From contig NZ_JAASQL010000001.1 of assembly GCF_011762155.1 (NCBI RefSeq), forward strand, positions 1,550,001-1,614,000: 64,000 nt of DNA, given 5' to 3'. The notes under the pieces are model-generated. The model saw nothing but the letters and a program-made list of their open reading frames with translations, was not told the DNA's origin and searched no databases. Made by a program: the position numbers and the translations under genes. Below, piece after piece: positions 26,865-34,533 of this stretch. Source of the stretch: Wenyingzhuangia heitensis. GTDB taxonomy: Bacteria > Bacteroidota > Bacteroidia > Flavobacteriales > Flavobacteriaceae. How positions within the stretch are numbered: the stretch's first letter is position 1; the number at the start of each line of letters is the position of its first letter.

Positions 26865-27752
26865 ATGTTAAAAATGTTAAAAAATAAAAAGAACCTTGTG
26901 TTGGTATTGTGTATAGGTGTTTTTGGACACGTTTTTTCACAGAAAGCACCATACATAATTAAAGATGATGGGTTGGGATTGTTAGACAAAGAATGGAAGC
27001 TAATCAAAAATATGTCTGATGAGTTTGATGGAAAAGAATTAGACGATAAAAAATGGTACAACTCTACAGGAGGATGGATTGGTAGAGCTCCAGGTTTGTT
27101 TGTACCAAATACAGTTAAGGTTGAGGATGGAGAATTAAGAATTACCAATTATAGATTGCCTAAACCTGTTACTAAAAAAGGAAGTGAATTTACGCATGCT
27201 TGTGGATTGGTAGGTTCTAGAGACGGAATGACATACGGTTATTATGAATGTAAAATGAAAGCAAGTAAAACCTTTATGTCTTCTACTTTTTGGTTAATTA
27301 GTGATAGAAGAGAATTGTCAGGTTGTGATAAAAGAACTACAGAATTAGATATTCAAGAATGTGTTGGTAGAATTACAACAGATAAAAAGTTTGCTCTAGA
27401 TGCTGATGTTAGAATGGGTTCTAACACACATAGTAGAGGAATTCCAGAAGGTTGTAATATTCCAAAAGGAACCAAAGGAGCAAAAGCAATTTTAAAGGAA
27501 GGAAAAGTATACGAAGCTTTTCATACATACGGAGTGTGGTGGAAAAATGAAAAAGAAGTCTTGTTTTTCTTAGATGGGGTATTGGTAAATAAAGTAACTC
27601 CAGCAGCAGACTTTAACATACCTATGCATTTAAAAATGGTCACAGAAACCTATAACTGGAACCCTGTTCCTACAGATGGTGGTTTAACAGGAACTAAAGA
27701 GGAAAGAACTACATCTTATGATTGGGTAAGGTCTTGGGAGTTAGTTAACTAG
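26865..27752 (+). CDS. GH16 endo-galactanase/glucanase-family enzyme
   Basis: This is an exported 295-residue GH16 beta-jelly-roll enzyme. The family motif ExDxxE is seen as E160-L-D162-I-Q-E165 in TTELDIQECVG; E160 is the nucleophile and E165 the acid/base. The signal peptide ends near VFSQ. Other GH16 features are NMSDEFDGKELDDKKWY near the start, GYYECKMKA and FHTYGVWW. GH16 includes agarases, porphyranases, kappa-carrageenases, furcellaranases and laminarinases. The surrounding GH50 and sulfatase genes favour a red-algal galactan, but the exact specificity cannot be read from the sequence. It is a single-domain form without CBM or sorting tail, closed by a terminator at 27781-27816. Confidence 0.9.
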   Translation: MLKMLKNKKNLVLVLCIGVFGHVFSQKAPYIIKDDGLGLLDKEWKLIKNMSDEFDGKELDDKKWYNSTGGWIGRAPGLFVPNTVKVEDGELRITNYRLPKPVTKKGSEFTHACGLVGSRDGMTYGYYECKMKASKTFMSSTFWLISDRRELSGCDKRTTELDIQECVGRITTDKKFALDADVRMGSNTHSRGIPEGCNIPKGTKGAKAILKEGKVYEAFHTYGVWWKNEKEVLFFLDGVLVNKVTPAADFNIPMHLKMVTETYNWNPVPTDGGLTGTKEERTTSYDWVRSWELVN

Positions 27753-27780
27753 GTTTTGTTGTTGAGTAATAGTATAGCAT

Positions 27781-27816
27781 AACAATCATCATTATAAATA
27801 AATAATGGTGGTTGTT
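27781..27816 (+). terminator. Terminator-like hairpin after GH16
   Basis: A 15-bp stem (27781-27795 with 27802-27816) with two G-U wobbles and loop AAATAA is followed by a T-rich stretch (ATTTGTGTTTT). Confidence 0.7.
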
Positions 27817-27823
27817 ATTTGTG

Positions 27824-27892
27824 TTTTAACCATAGTTTACATATTAAAAGACATATAAACCTTTTAAAAACTAGGTTTTAGTCTATCATAGC
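27824..27892 (+). promoter_or_regulatory. Conserved upstream element, copy 1
   Basis: This 69-base segment aligns without gaps to 38514-38582. The best blocks are TTTTAACCAT..G.TTA.ATAT.AAAA..CATATA at its start and TAT.ATAGC at its end, with poor identity between. It ends 24 bases before the ATG of the propeller gene. Confidence 0.4.
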
Positions 27893-27916
27893 AACTTGTA
27901 AGTAATACAATCGAGT

Positions 27917-30900
27917 ATGTTAAGAATAGATATAATTAATAGAGGGAAGAAAGCTTTTTCAATATATAGTTTTCTGATATTTTTAACAATGTCTCTACAC
28001 GCTCAATATGGAGGAGGAGATGGTAGTCAAAGCAATCCTTATTTAATAAATTCAAGTACAGATTTAATTCAGCTAACCCAAAATTCTAATCATTGGGACA
28101 CTTCTTACTTTAAGTTAACCGCTAATATAAATATGGAAGGGTTGAGTTTTACTTCTATAGGAAATTCAATTAAAAAATTTAGCGGATCCTTTAATGGAAA
28201 CAATAAAACTATTTCGAACCTAACGGTTACCCCTAATGAAGTTAACGAAGGAACTGGCTTTTTTGGAAGCTTTAACGGAACTGTGTTTAATTTAGGTATA
28301 GAAAATATAACTATAACTGCTTTAAACATAAATAGAGTAGGTGGTCTTGTAGGTTATATGTCTGGTGGCTCTATTAAGCAGTGTTTTACCAACGGAGGAA
28401 TTATAAATGTGGGGTCTGCTGGTTGGACTGGTGGTATTGTAGGAGTTATGTGGGACGGAGAAACATGTGTAGTTCAAAACTGTTACAGTTCTACAACTAT
28501 AACAGCCAATTGGGGATCTGGTGGTGTTGTAGGAGCAACAAGAGGACAACATACAATTGATAAAGTTGCTTTTTATGGAAACATCTCAAATGAGATAGCA
28601 ATTACAACAGTACAAGATGATGAGCCCACTGGAGGTAAAAATGGAAAAGTACCAACTAACGCTTTTTATGCAAATACAACAGGTGCTTCGGATACTAATG
28701 CAACAGCCTTAAGTGATGCAGAACTTTTAGAAGAAAATAATTACATAACTTTTGACTTTTCTAGCATTTGGGAGATTGATGCTATTTATGGTTATGCAAT
28801 TTTAAAAAGTTTTATAAGTGATGATGAACTTCCGTTTTTTGAAAAAATAAAAACACAAAAAATAACATCAGACAGCAGTGTAGAGTGGAAAAACTTTGGT
28901 CCAGGAACTTCCGGATATTGCGAAGAATTTTGGTGCCATCCTACAGATGTAAATGTAATGTTTAGTGGTCCAGACATGCACGCAGCTTTTGGTACTTGGG
29001 ACAATGGTAAAACTTGGCAGACTTTAAAAGATTATGATGGTACAGGTGTTTCTTTAAGAAGAATTCATGATATCGTTTTTTCAACCCAAAATCCAGATTT
29101 TGGACTCTTGCTAGAACGTGAAGGAGAAATTTTTAAAACTTTGGATAGAGGAAGAACATGGTCTCTTATTCAGGATTTAGGGAAAGCACATACCAAAATT
29201 GCTATTCACCCAACCAATGATGATATATGGTTTGTGGGGGCAGGAGATTTTTGGAATGTAAAAGAAAATCATAGAAATATTGCAAATCCACATGGATTAT
29301 TGCAGAGTAGAGCTGATTATGGATACGTTTGGAAAACATCAGATCATGGAGTGACATGGGAGAAAGTAGGGGCTAGTATTTCTTCAAATTTAGATGTTGG
29401 TAGAATAATTTTCAATCCAAACGATCCAATAATTATGATAATGGCAACTAGCCATGGAATGTTTAGAAGTACAGATACTGGAGAAACTTGGACAGCAAGT
29501 GCAACAGGATTACCTCATAATTTACCTAGAGATTTAACTTCATACTATGATAAAACGACAGGAGAATTTATTTTATACACGGTAGAACAAACAAAATACA
29601 TTCCAAACGGAACCGAAATTACGACAGAAGGAGGTGTGTATAAAAGTATAGATTCAGGAATAACATGGCAAAGTATTACAGGTAATTTAGGGATTGATTT
29701 GCAAACAATTACAGATTATTACGCTAGAGATAGATATCATAAATCGGTTGCTTATTGGTTAGACATATCCAAGTCAGATGCTAAAAATAGCTATACAATC
29801 TACCCAACTTCAACCATGCCTGTTTACAATAGGTTGATTGTGAATCCTATAAATAAAAACGAATTGTATCTAGTTCATAATAAAAAACACGATAAAGGTT
29901 TTGGTCCAGGTGATGTTTGGAAATCTGAAGATGGAGGCACAAATTGGTTTGCATGTGTACGTAGTGGAGCTTACTGGATTGGTGATGGAAATAAATCTTA
30001 CTGGGAGTCAAAAAACAACCCAACAGGAGCTAATATAGATTTTGCACATCTACAAGTTTCACAAGATGAAGGTTCTGAAGGATCAGGAGCCAGAATGTTA
30101 GCAATTAACTCAGTAGGTGAAGTTTTTACAGGAATAGATCAACAGTTATTACGATCTAACAATAAAGGAGTTTCTTGGTTTCAAATAGATGATGATGAAA
30201 CTTTTAGCGGAAGTAATAAGTGGATAGGAAGAGGAAATACCAATCTACCAGGTAGGTTTTTGTTATTAGAAACTGGAGTTGAAGGAAGAAAATTATTATG
30301 TAGTGGAGAGCATGGGTTGTGGCAAACTACAGATGTAGGAGATTGGCCTGATACAGATGCTGTAGCAGTTGAACAAATAGAAGGTCAAGTACATGACCAT
30401 AGTGGAAACCAAGGGGCACATTCTATATCTACAGTAGCGGTACACCCTAACAATCCAGATATTATATTTTTCTTGTCATGGAGGCAAGAGCATAGAGGAA
30501 AACTAAGAAAATCTATTGATGGTGGACAAACGTGGGAAAACATTGCTACTATTTTTGATGCCGATAATGGATCATGGGAGTCTGTTGCCATGCAGTATTC
30601 ATTGTTAATAGACCCTATAAACCCTAATAACATGTATTTTACCTCTATATATAAACCGATATCTGAAGTAGGAGGAGGTACTGGTGTAGATTTAACTTTA
30701 GGAGAGTATGGAGTGTATCGTTCTAACGATGGAGGTTATACTTGGAATGTTAGTAATGAAGATTTTCCTAGCGGATCTAGTGTAAACAGAATTGCAATGC
30801 ACCCAGATAATCCGCAGGTTATTTATGCAGCTTTAAATCAATGGAGCAATTCAGATGTTGGTGGTTTGTATAAATCTGTAGATGGTGCTATTAGTTGGAC

Positions 30901-31597
30901 ACAACAAAATATACCTACTACCATAACATCCGTAAATAATATTTTTATAGATAGGCATACTAAAGATATGTACATGTCTACAGGAGCAAGATCTGGAGAT
31001 GCAGAAGCAGGAGGTGTTTGGAAAAGTATAGATGATGGACTAAGTTGGCAAAGAATTTTTGAAGCTCCTTATGTATGGCAAACAGAGGTTTCACCAGCCA
31101 ATTCAAATATCATAACCATTTCAGTCGCTTCGCAAATTCCTACAAAGGCGAATGAATTTTTAAATCCAGGAGCGTATCTATCTCAAGATGCTGGTATTAC
31201 TTGGACCAAAATAAATAAAGGATTAGCTCACTCTGATAGAATTGTAGACTTAAAACCAGATCCTGTAGACACAAGTTTGTTATGGTGTGCTGGCTGGGGA
31301 AGTGCTTGGTACAAAGCAAAAATTAAGACAACCAATCTAAGTACATCAGAAAAAGTAAAAAGAAATAATAGACTAATGCTGTATCCTAATCCGGTTACAA
31401 ATAATAATATGTTTATAAGTGGATTAGAATCCAAATCAAATACTTCTTATGTGGTGGTAAATATAATGGGACAAAAGGTACAATCCGGATATATAAATCA
31501 AGAAAACATAGAGGTATCCTCACTTAAATCAGGAATGTATATTATTACATTTTGGGTTGATAATACTCCAATTACACGAAAATTTTATAAAAAATAG
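27917..31597 (+). CDS. Large secreted GLUG + Asp-box beta-propeller protein with T9SS sorting domain
   Basis: This is a 1226-residue secreted protein. After a signal peptide (ending near LHAQ), residues of about 30-290 form a GLUG-type beta-helical region (for example GGLVGYMSGGSIKQCFTNG). From about 310 to 1140 there are around a dozen Asp-box/BNR motifs (SxDxGxTW, such as STDTGETW, SIDGGQTW, SNDGGYTW), as in VPS10/sortilin-like or GH74-like tandem seven-bladed propellers. The signature GPGTSGYCEEFWCHPTDVNVMF is shared with the two paralogues downstream. The final 75 residues (LYPNPVTNN...GMYIITFWVD...RKFYKK) are a type A T9SS sorting domain, so it is surface-attached or released. No sialidase RIP motif is visible. 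An enzymatic role on a sulfated galactan is plausible but unproven. Confidence 0.82.
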   Translation: MLRIDIINRGKKAFSIYSFLIFLTMSLHAQYGGGDGSQSNPYLINSSTDLIQLTQNSNHWDTSYFKLTANINMEGLSFTSIGNSIKKFSGSFNGNNKTISNLTVTPNEVNEGTGFFGSFNGTVFNLGIENITITALNINRVGGLVGYMSGGSIKQCFTNGGIINVGSAGWTGGIVGVMWDGETCVVQNCYSSTTITANWGSGGVVGATRGQHTIDKVAFYGNISNEIAITTVQDDEPTGGKNGKVPTNAFYANTTGASDTNATALSDAELLEENNYITFDFSSIWEIDAIYGYAILKSFISDDELPFFEKIKTQKITSDSSVEWKNFGPGTSGYCEEFWCHPTDVNVMFSGPDMHAAFGTWDNGKTWQTLKDYDGTGVSLRRIHDIVFSTQNPDFGLLLEREGEIFKTLDRGRTWSLIQDLGKAHTKIAIHPTNDDIWFVGAGDFWNVKENHRNIANPHGLLQSRADYGYVWKTSDHGVTWEKVGASISSNLDVGRIIFNPNDPIIMIMATSHGMFRSTDTGETWTASATGLPHNLPRDLTSYYDKTTGEFILYTVEQTKYIPNGTEITTEGGVYKSIDSGITWQSITGNLGIDLQTITDYYARDRYHKSVAYWLDISKSDAKNSYTIYPTSTMPVYNRLIVNPINKNELYLVHNKKHDKGFGPGDVWKSEDGGTNWFACVRSGAYWIGDGNKSYWESKNNPTGANIDFAHLQVSQDEGSEGSGARMLAINSVGEVFTGIDQQLLRSNNKGVSWFQIDDDETFSGSNKWIGRGNTNLPGRFLLLETGVEGRKLLCSGEHGLWQTTDVGDWPDTDAVAVEQIEGQVHDHSGNQGAHSISTVAVHPNNPDIIFFLSWRQEHRGKLRKSIDGGQTWENIATIFDADNGSWESVAMQYSLLIDPINPNNMYFTSIYKPISEVGGGTGVDLTLGEYGVYRSNDGGYTWNVSNEDFPSGSSVNRIAMHPDNPQVIYAALNQWSNSDVGGLYKSVDGAISWTQQNIPTTITSVNNIFIDRHTKDMYMSTGARSGDAEAGGVWKSIDDGLSWQRIFEAPYVWQTEVSPANSNIITISVASQIPTKANEFLNPGAYLSQDAGITWTKINKGLAHSDRIVDLKPDPVDTSLLWCAGWGSAWYKAKIKTTNLSTSEKVKRNNRLMLYPNPVTNNNMFISGLESKSNTSYVVVNIMGQKVQSGYINQENIEVSSLKSGMYIITFWVDNTPITRKFYKK

Positions 31598-31614
31598 ATA
31601 AGAATATAATTAAT

Positions 31615-34230
31615 ATGATGAATAAATATTTAAGCGTTTTGTTGATTGCTTTGGTAACCGTTAAAGCCAATGCACAATTTTCTAAAAGTCAGAAAAAGTT
31701 TTTTAAAGAAATTAAAAACGAAAGAGTTGTTTCAGATCCTTCTGTAGCATGGGAACAATTTGGGCCAGGAATGTCTGGTTATAACGAAGAGTTTTGGTGT
31801 CATCCTACAGATCCAAATGTAATGTTTATGGGGCCAGATATGCATGTAAGTTACGGAACATGGGACAATGGTAAATCTTGGCAGACTATTAAAGATAGTG
31901 ATGGTGACGGAACAGATATGGAGCGTGTGTTAGATATTACTTTTTCTACGCAGAACCCAAACTTTGGAGTAGCTATAGAACGTGCGGGCGATGTATATAC
32001 ATCTAATGACAAAGGTAAAACATGGCAAGTGATATATTCTATTCCTAGAGTTAAAGGAAAACACATGAGCAATGCACATACTAAAATAGCCATCAATCCT
32101 AAAAATGATAAAGAATTTATGATTGGAGCTGGAGATTTTTGGAATGTAAAAAATAATCACAGAAGCTTAAAAAATAGTCATGGTAAATTACATCCAAGAG
32201 CAAGCTACGGATATGTTTTAAAAACGACTAATGGAGGAAAAACATTTTCAAAAATAGCAACAAATATTTCTGAAGATTTAGATGTAGGTAGAATTATTTA
32301 TCATCCTAAAAATCCATCAACAATTTTTATAGCAACAAACTATGGTGTTTTTGTTAGTAACAATGGTGGTGATAAATGGGAAGAAGCTAATAAAGGATTG
32401 CCTAATAATTTGCCAAGAGATTTAACATCATATTACAATTCTAAAACAGGAGATTTTGTTTTGTATTTGGTAGAGCAAACTATTTACGAAAAAGCAGGTA
32501 CTACAACAACAGCTAAAGGAGGTGTGTACAAAAGTAACAATAATGGAAAATCTTGGACAAACATTACGGGTAATTTAGCCATTGATTTAACTAAAATTAG
32601 TTTTTCTGCAGAAGCAGATAGATATTACAATGCAATTGGAAATTGGTTTGGAGTGCCTAAAAAACAAATAAAATCACAATTAAAAGATTTACCTACAAAA
32701 ACATTACCTGTATTTAATCATTTAGTTGTGAATCCAATGAATGAGAATGAGTTGTATGTAAATTTTAACAAAAAACATGATAAAAGTTTTGGAGCAGGAG
32801 ATTTATGGAAAACAGAAGATGGAGGTAAAACCTGGATTGCTTGTGCTCGTCAGGGAATGTACTGGAAAAGCGGAAAAGACAAAGCGTATTGGGCAAGCAG
32901 AAACAATCCTATAGGGACAAATGTAGAGTTTGCACATTTACAAACTTATATGGATAATCAGCCAGAACGTTCAGGGAACCGTATGTTGTCTATTAATAGT
33001 AAAGGAGAAGTTTTTATAGGTATAGATCAACAAACATTAAAATCATCAGATCATGGTAAGTCTTGGCAACAAATAGATGATTTTGAAACCTCACCAGGAA
33101 GTAAAAAGTGGATTTCTAGAGGAACGAGTGATTTACCAGGAAGGTTTATGTTGCATGAAACTGGAATTAAAGGAAGACGATTATTAGCTAGTGGAGAGCA
33201 TGGTTTGTGGCAAACTACAGGTTTAGAGGATTGGCCAGATAAACAAGCAGTTGCTGTAGAGCAAATTGATGGTCAGGTTCACGATCATCATGGTGGTCAC
33301 GGGCAACATTCAACGTCTACTATGGCAGTACATCCTAATGATCCTAATACTATTTTTTCTTTAGCTTGGAGACAAGAGCATAGAGGTAAATTACGAAAAA
33401 CTACAGATGGCGGTAAAACATGGACAGATATTTCAACTATTTTAGAAGGAAACAATCCAGTATACAGAGGTTTGGTTACTCAGTATTCTTTAACAATAGA
33501 TCCTAAAGAACCTAACAATATGTATTTTTGTACCATTCGTAAGCCAATTTCTGAAGTTGGAGATGGATCAGCAAAATTAACCAAAGGCGGTTTTGGTTTT
33601 TATCGTTCTTTTGATGGTGGATATACTTGGGCATTAAGTAATAACGGATTTCATAAAGGAGCAAGTGTACGTAGAATAAAATTAGATCCTAAAAATTCAA
33701 CGACAATTTATGCAGCGGTAAATGATAACAATGGAGGTTTGTATAAAACAATCAATAAAGGAACTTCTTGGGAAAAAATGAAAATTCCATCAGAAATACA
33801 AGCCGTTAATAATGTATTTGTAGATAGAAATAGCAATAATATATACATAGCTACAGGTCGTAGAACAGGAACCTACGAAGAAGGAGGAGTTTGGAAAAGT
33901 AAAAACAATGGAGAGTCTTGGGAACAAATTTTTAAAGCACCCTTTGTTTGGCAAGTAGAAACGTCTCCTTTAGATGAGAATATTATTGTTATAAGTGTTG
34001 CTGGGCAAGCAGGAAATGCTAGAGATCAGTTTAAGAATCCGGGGATTTATATTTCTCAAAATGGAGCAAAAAGTTGGACAAAAATAAACAAAGGACTGGG
34101 ACAACCTAATAAAATGGTGGATGTGAAACCAGATCCATATAATAAAAATGTAGTATGGAGTGCTGCCTGGGGATCAGGTTGGTACGTGGCTTATTTAAAC
34201 GGATCTAAAAAAGGTTGGTTAAAGGAATAA
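31615..34230 (+). CDS. Asp-box beta-propeller protein (VPS10/GH74-like), exported
   Basis: This is an 871-residue exported paralogue of the preceding protein, 17 bases downstream and probably co-transcribed. The signal peptide ends near KANAQ. It consists almost only of the propeller part, with Asp-boxes such as SNDKGKTW, TEDGGKTW, STDxGxTW-like TTDGGKTW and SFDGGYTW. It keeps the signature GPGMSGYNEEFWCHPTDPNVMFMGPDMH and the block GEHGLWQTTGLEDWPDKQAVAVEQIDGQVHDHH, rich in His and acidic residues and a possible active or metal site. It lacks the GLUG region and the T9SS tail and ends in GWYVAYLNGSKKGW. Likely periplasmic. The function is unknown; tandem propellers with this many Asp-boxes include GH74 endo-glycanases. 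Confidence 0.8.
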   Translation: MMNKYLSVLLIALVTVKANAQFSKSQKKFFKEIKNERVVSDPSVAWEQFGPGMSGYNEEFWCHPTDPNVMFMGPDMHVSYGTWDNGKSWQTIKDSDGDGTDMERVLDITFSTQNPNFGVAIERAGDVYTSNDKGKTWQVIYSIPRVKGKHMSNAHTKIAINPKNDKEFMIGAGDFWNVKNNHRSLKNSHGKLHPRASYGYVLKTTNGGKTFSKIATNISEDLDVGRIIYHPKNPSTIFIATNYGVFVSNNGGDKWEEANKGLPNNLPRDLTSYYNSKTGDFVLYLVEQTIYEKAGTTTTAKGGVYKSNNNGKSWTNITGNLAIDLTKISFSAEADRYYNAIGNWFGVPKKQIKSQLKDLPTKTLPVFNHLVVNPMNENELYVNFNKKHDKSFGAGDLWKTEDGGKTWIACARQGMYWKSGKDKAYWASRNNPIGTNVEFAHLQTYMDNQPERSGNRMLSINSKGEVFIGIDQQTLKSSDHGKSWQQIDDFETSPGSKKWISRGTSDLPGRFMLHETGIKGRRLLASGEHGLWQTTGLEDWPDKQAVAVEQIDGQVHDHHGGHGQHSTSTMAVHPNDPNTIFSLAWRQEHRGKLRKTTDGGKTWTDISTILEGNNPVYRGLVTQYSLTIDPKEPNNMYFCTIRKPISEVGDGSAKLTKGGFGFYRSFDGGYTWALSNNGFHKGASVRRIKLDPKNSTTIYAAVNDNNGGLYKTINKGTSWEKMKIPSEIQAVNNVFVDRNSNNIYIATGRRTGTYEEGGVWKSKNNGESWEQIFKAPFVWQVETSPLDENIIVISVAGQAGNARDQFKNPGIYISQNGAKSWTKINKGLGQPNKMVDVKPDPYNKNVVWSAAWGSGWYVAYLNGSKKGWLKE

Positions 34231-34244
34231 TAATTAAGAAAATT

Positions 34245-34291
34245 AAAAAGTAAAAAGTTTCTGTGTATAAAGCAGAAACTTTTTGCTTTTT
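34245..34291 (+). terminator. Rho-independent terminator after the propeller pair
   Basis: A 19-bp stem (34245-34263 with 34273-34291) with one G-U pair ends in CTTTTT. Confidence 0.88.
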
Positions 34292-34370
34292 ATAGTAATG
34301 TCTAGTTTATGTAGTGTTGTTACTTATAGGAATAAGTATTAGTTTGGTAAGTAAACTAAGGAGTGTTGTA

Positions 34371-34403
34371 AAGATTACAAATAGGATGATTATTTGTAAT
34401 CTT
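34371..34403 (+). repeat. Perfect 13-bp inverted repeat upstream of the 34534 operon
   Basis: AAGATTACAAATA and its exact reverse complement are separated by GGATGAT. There is no following T-run and it lies 130 bases before a start codon, so it is more likely an operator or leader structure than a terminator. Confidence 0.5.
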
Positions 34404-34533
34404 AACAGCAGCTGTATCAATTTTATTTATGTTTTTCTTACAAAATATAATTATAAGAGTTACTGTTTTGAGGATGATTTTTGATGTTGAGAAAACTATT
34501 AAAATTAAAATCTAACAATAAAAATAAACAATA

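Larger units (their letters stand above)
34231..34533. other. 303-base intergenic region with several hairpins
   Basis: No gene was seen. It contains the terminator 34245-34291, then TACTTAT-AGGA-... inverted repeat (34321-34338), and a perfect 13-bp inverted repeat AAGATTACAAATA / TATTTGTAATCTT (34371-34383 with 34391-34403). The promoter of the 34534 operon must lie here. Confidence 0.55.

Noticed and set aside
28860-31200. Regularly repeated DNA within the propeller genes as a possible repeat array.
   Set aside because: The repeats are degenerate coding Asp-boxes in frame at uneven distances, not a CRISPR or DNA repeat.
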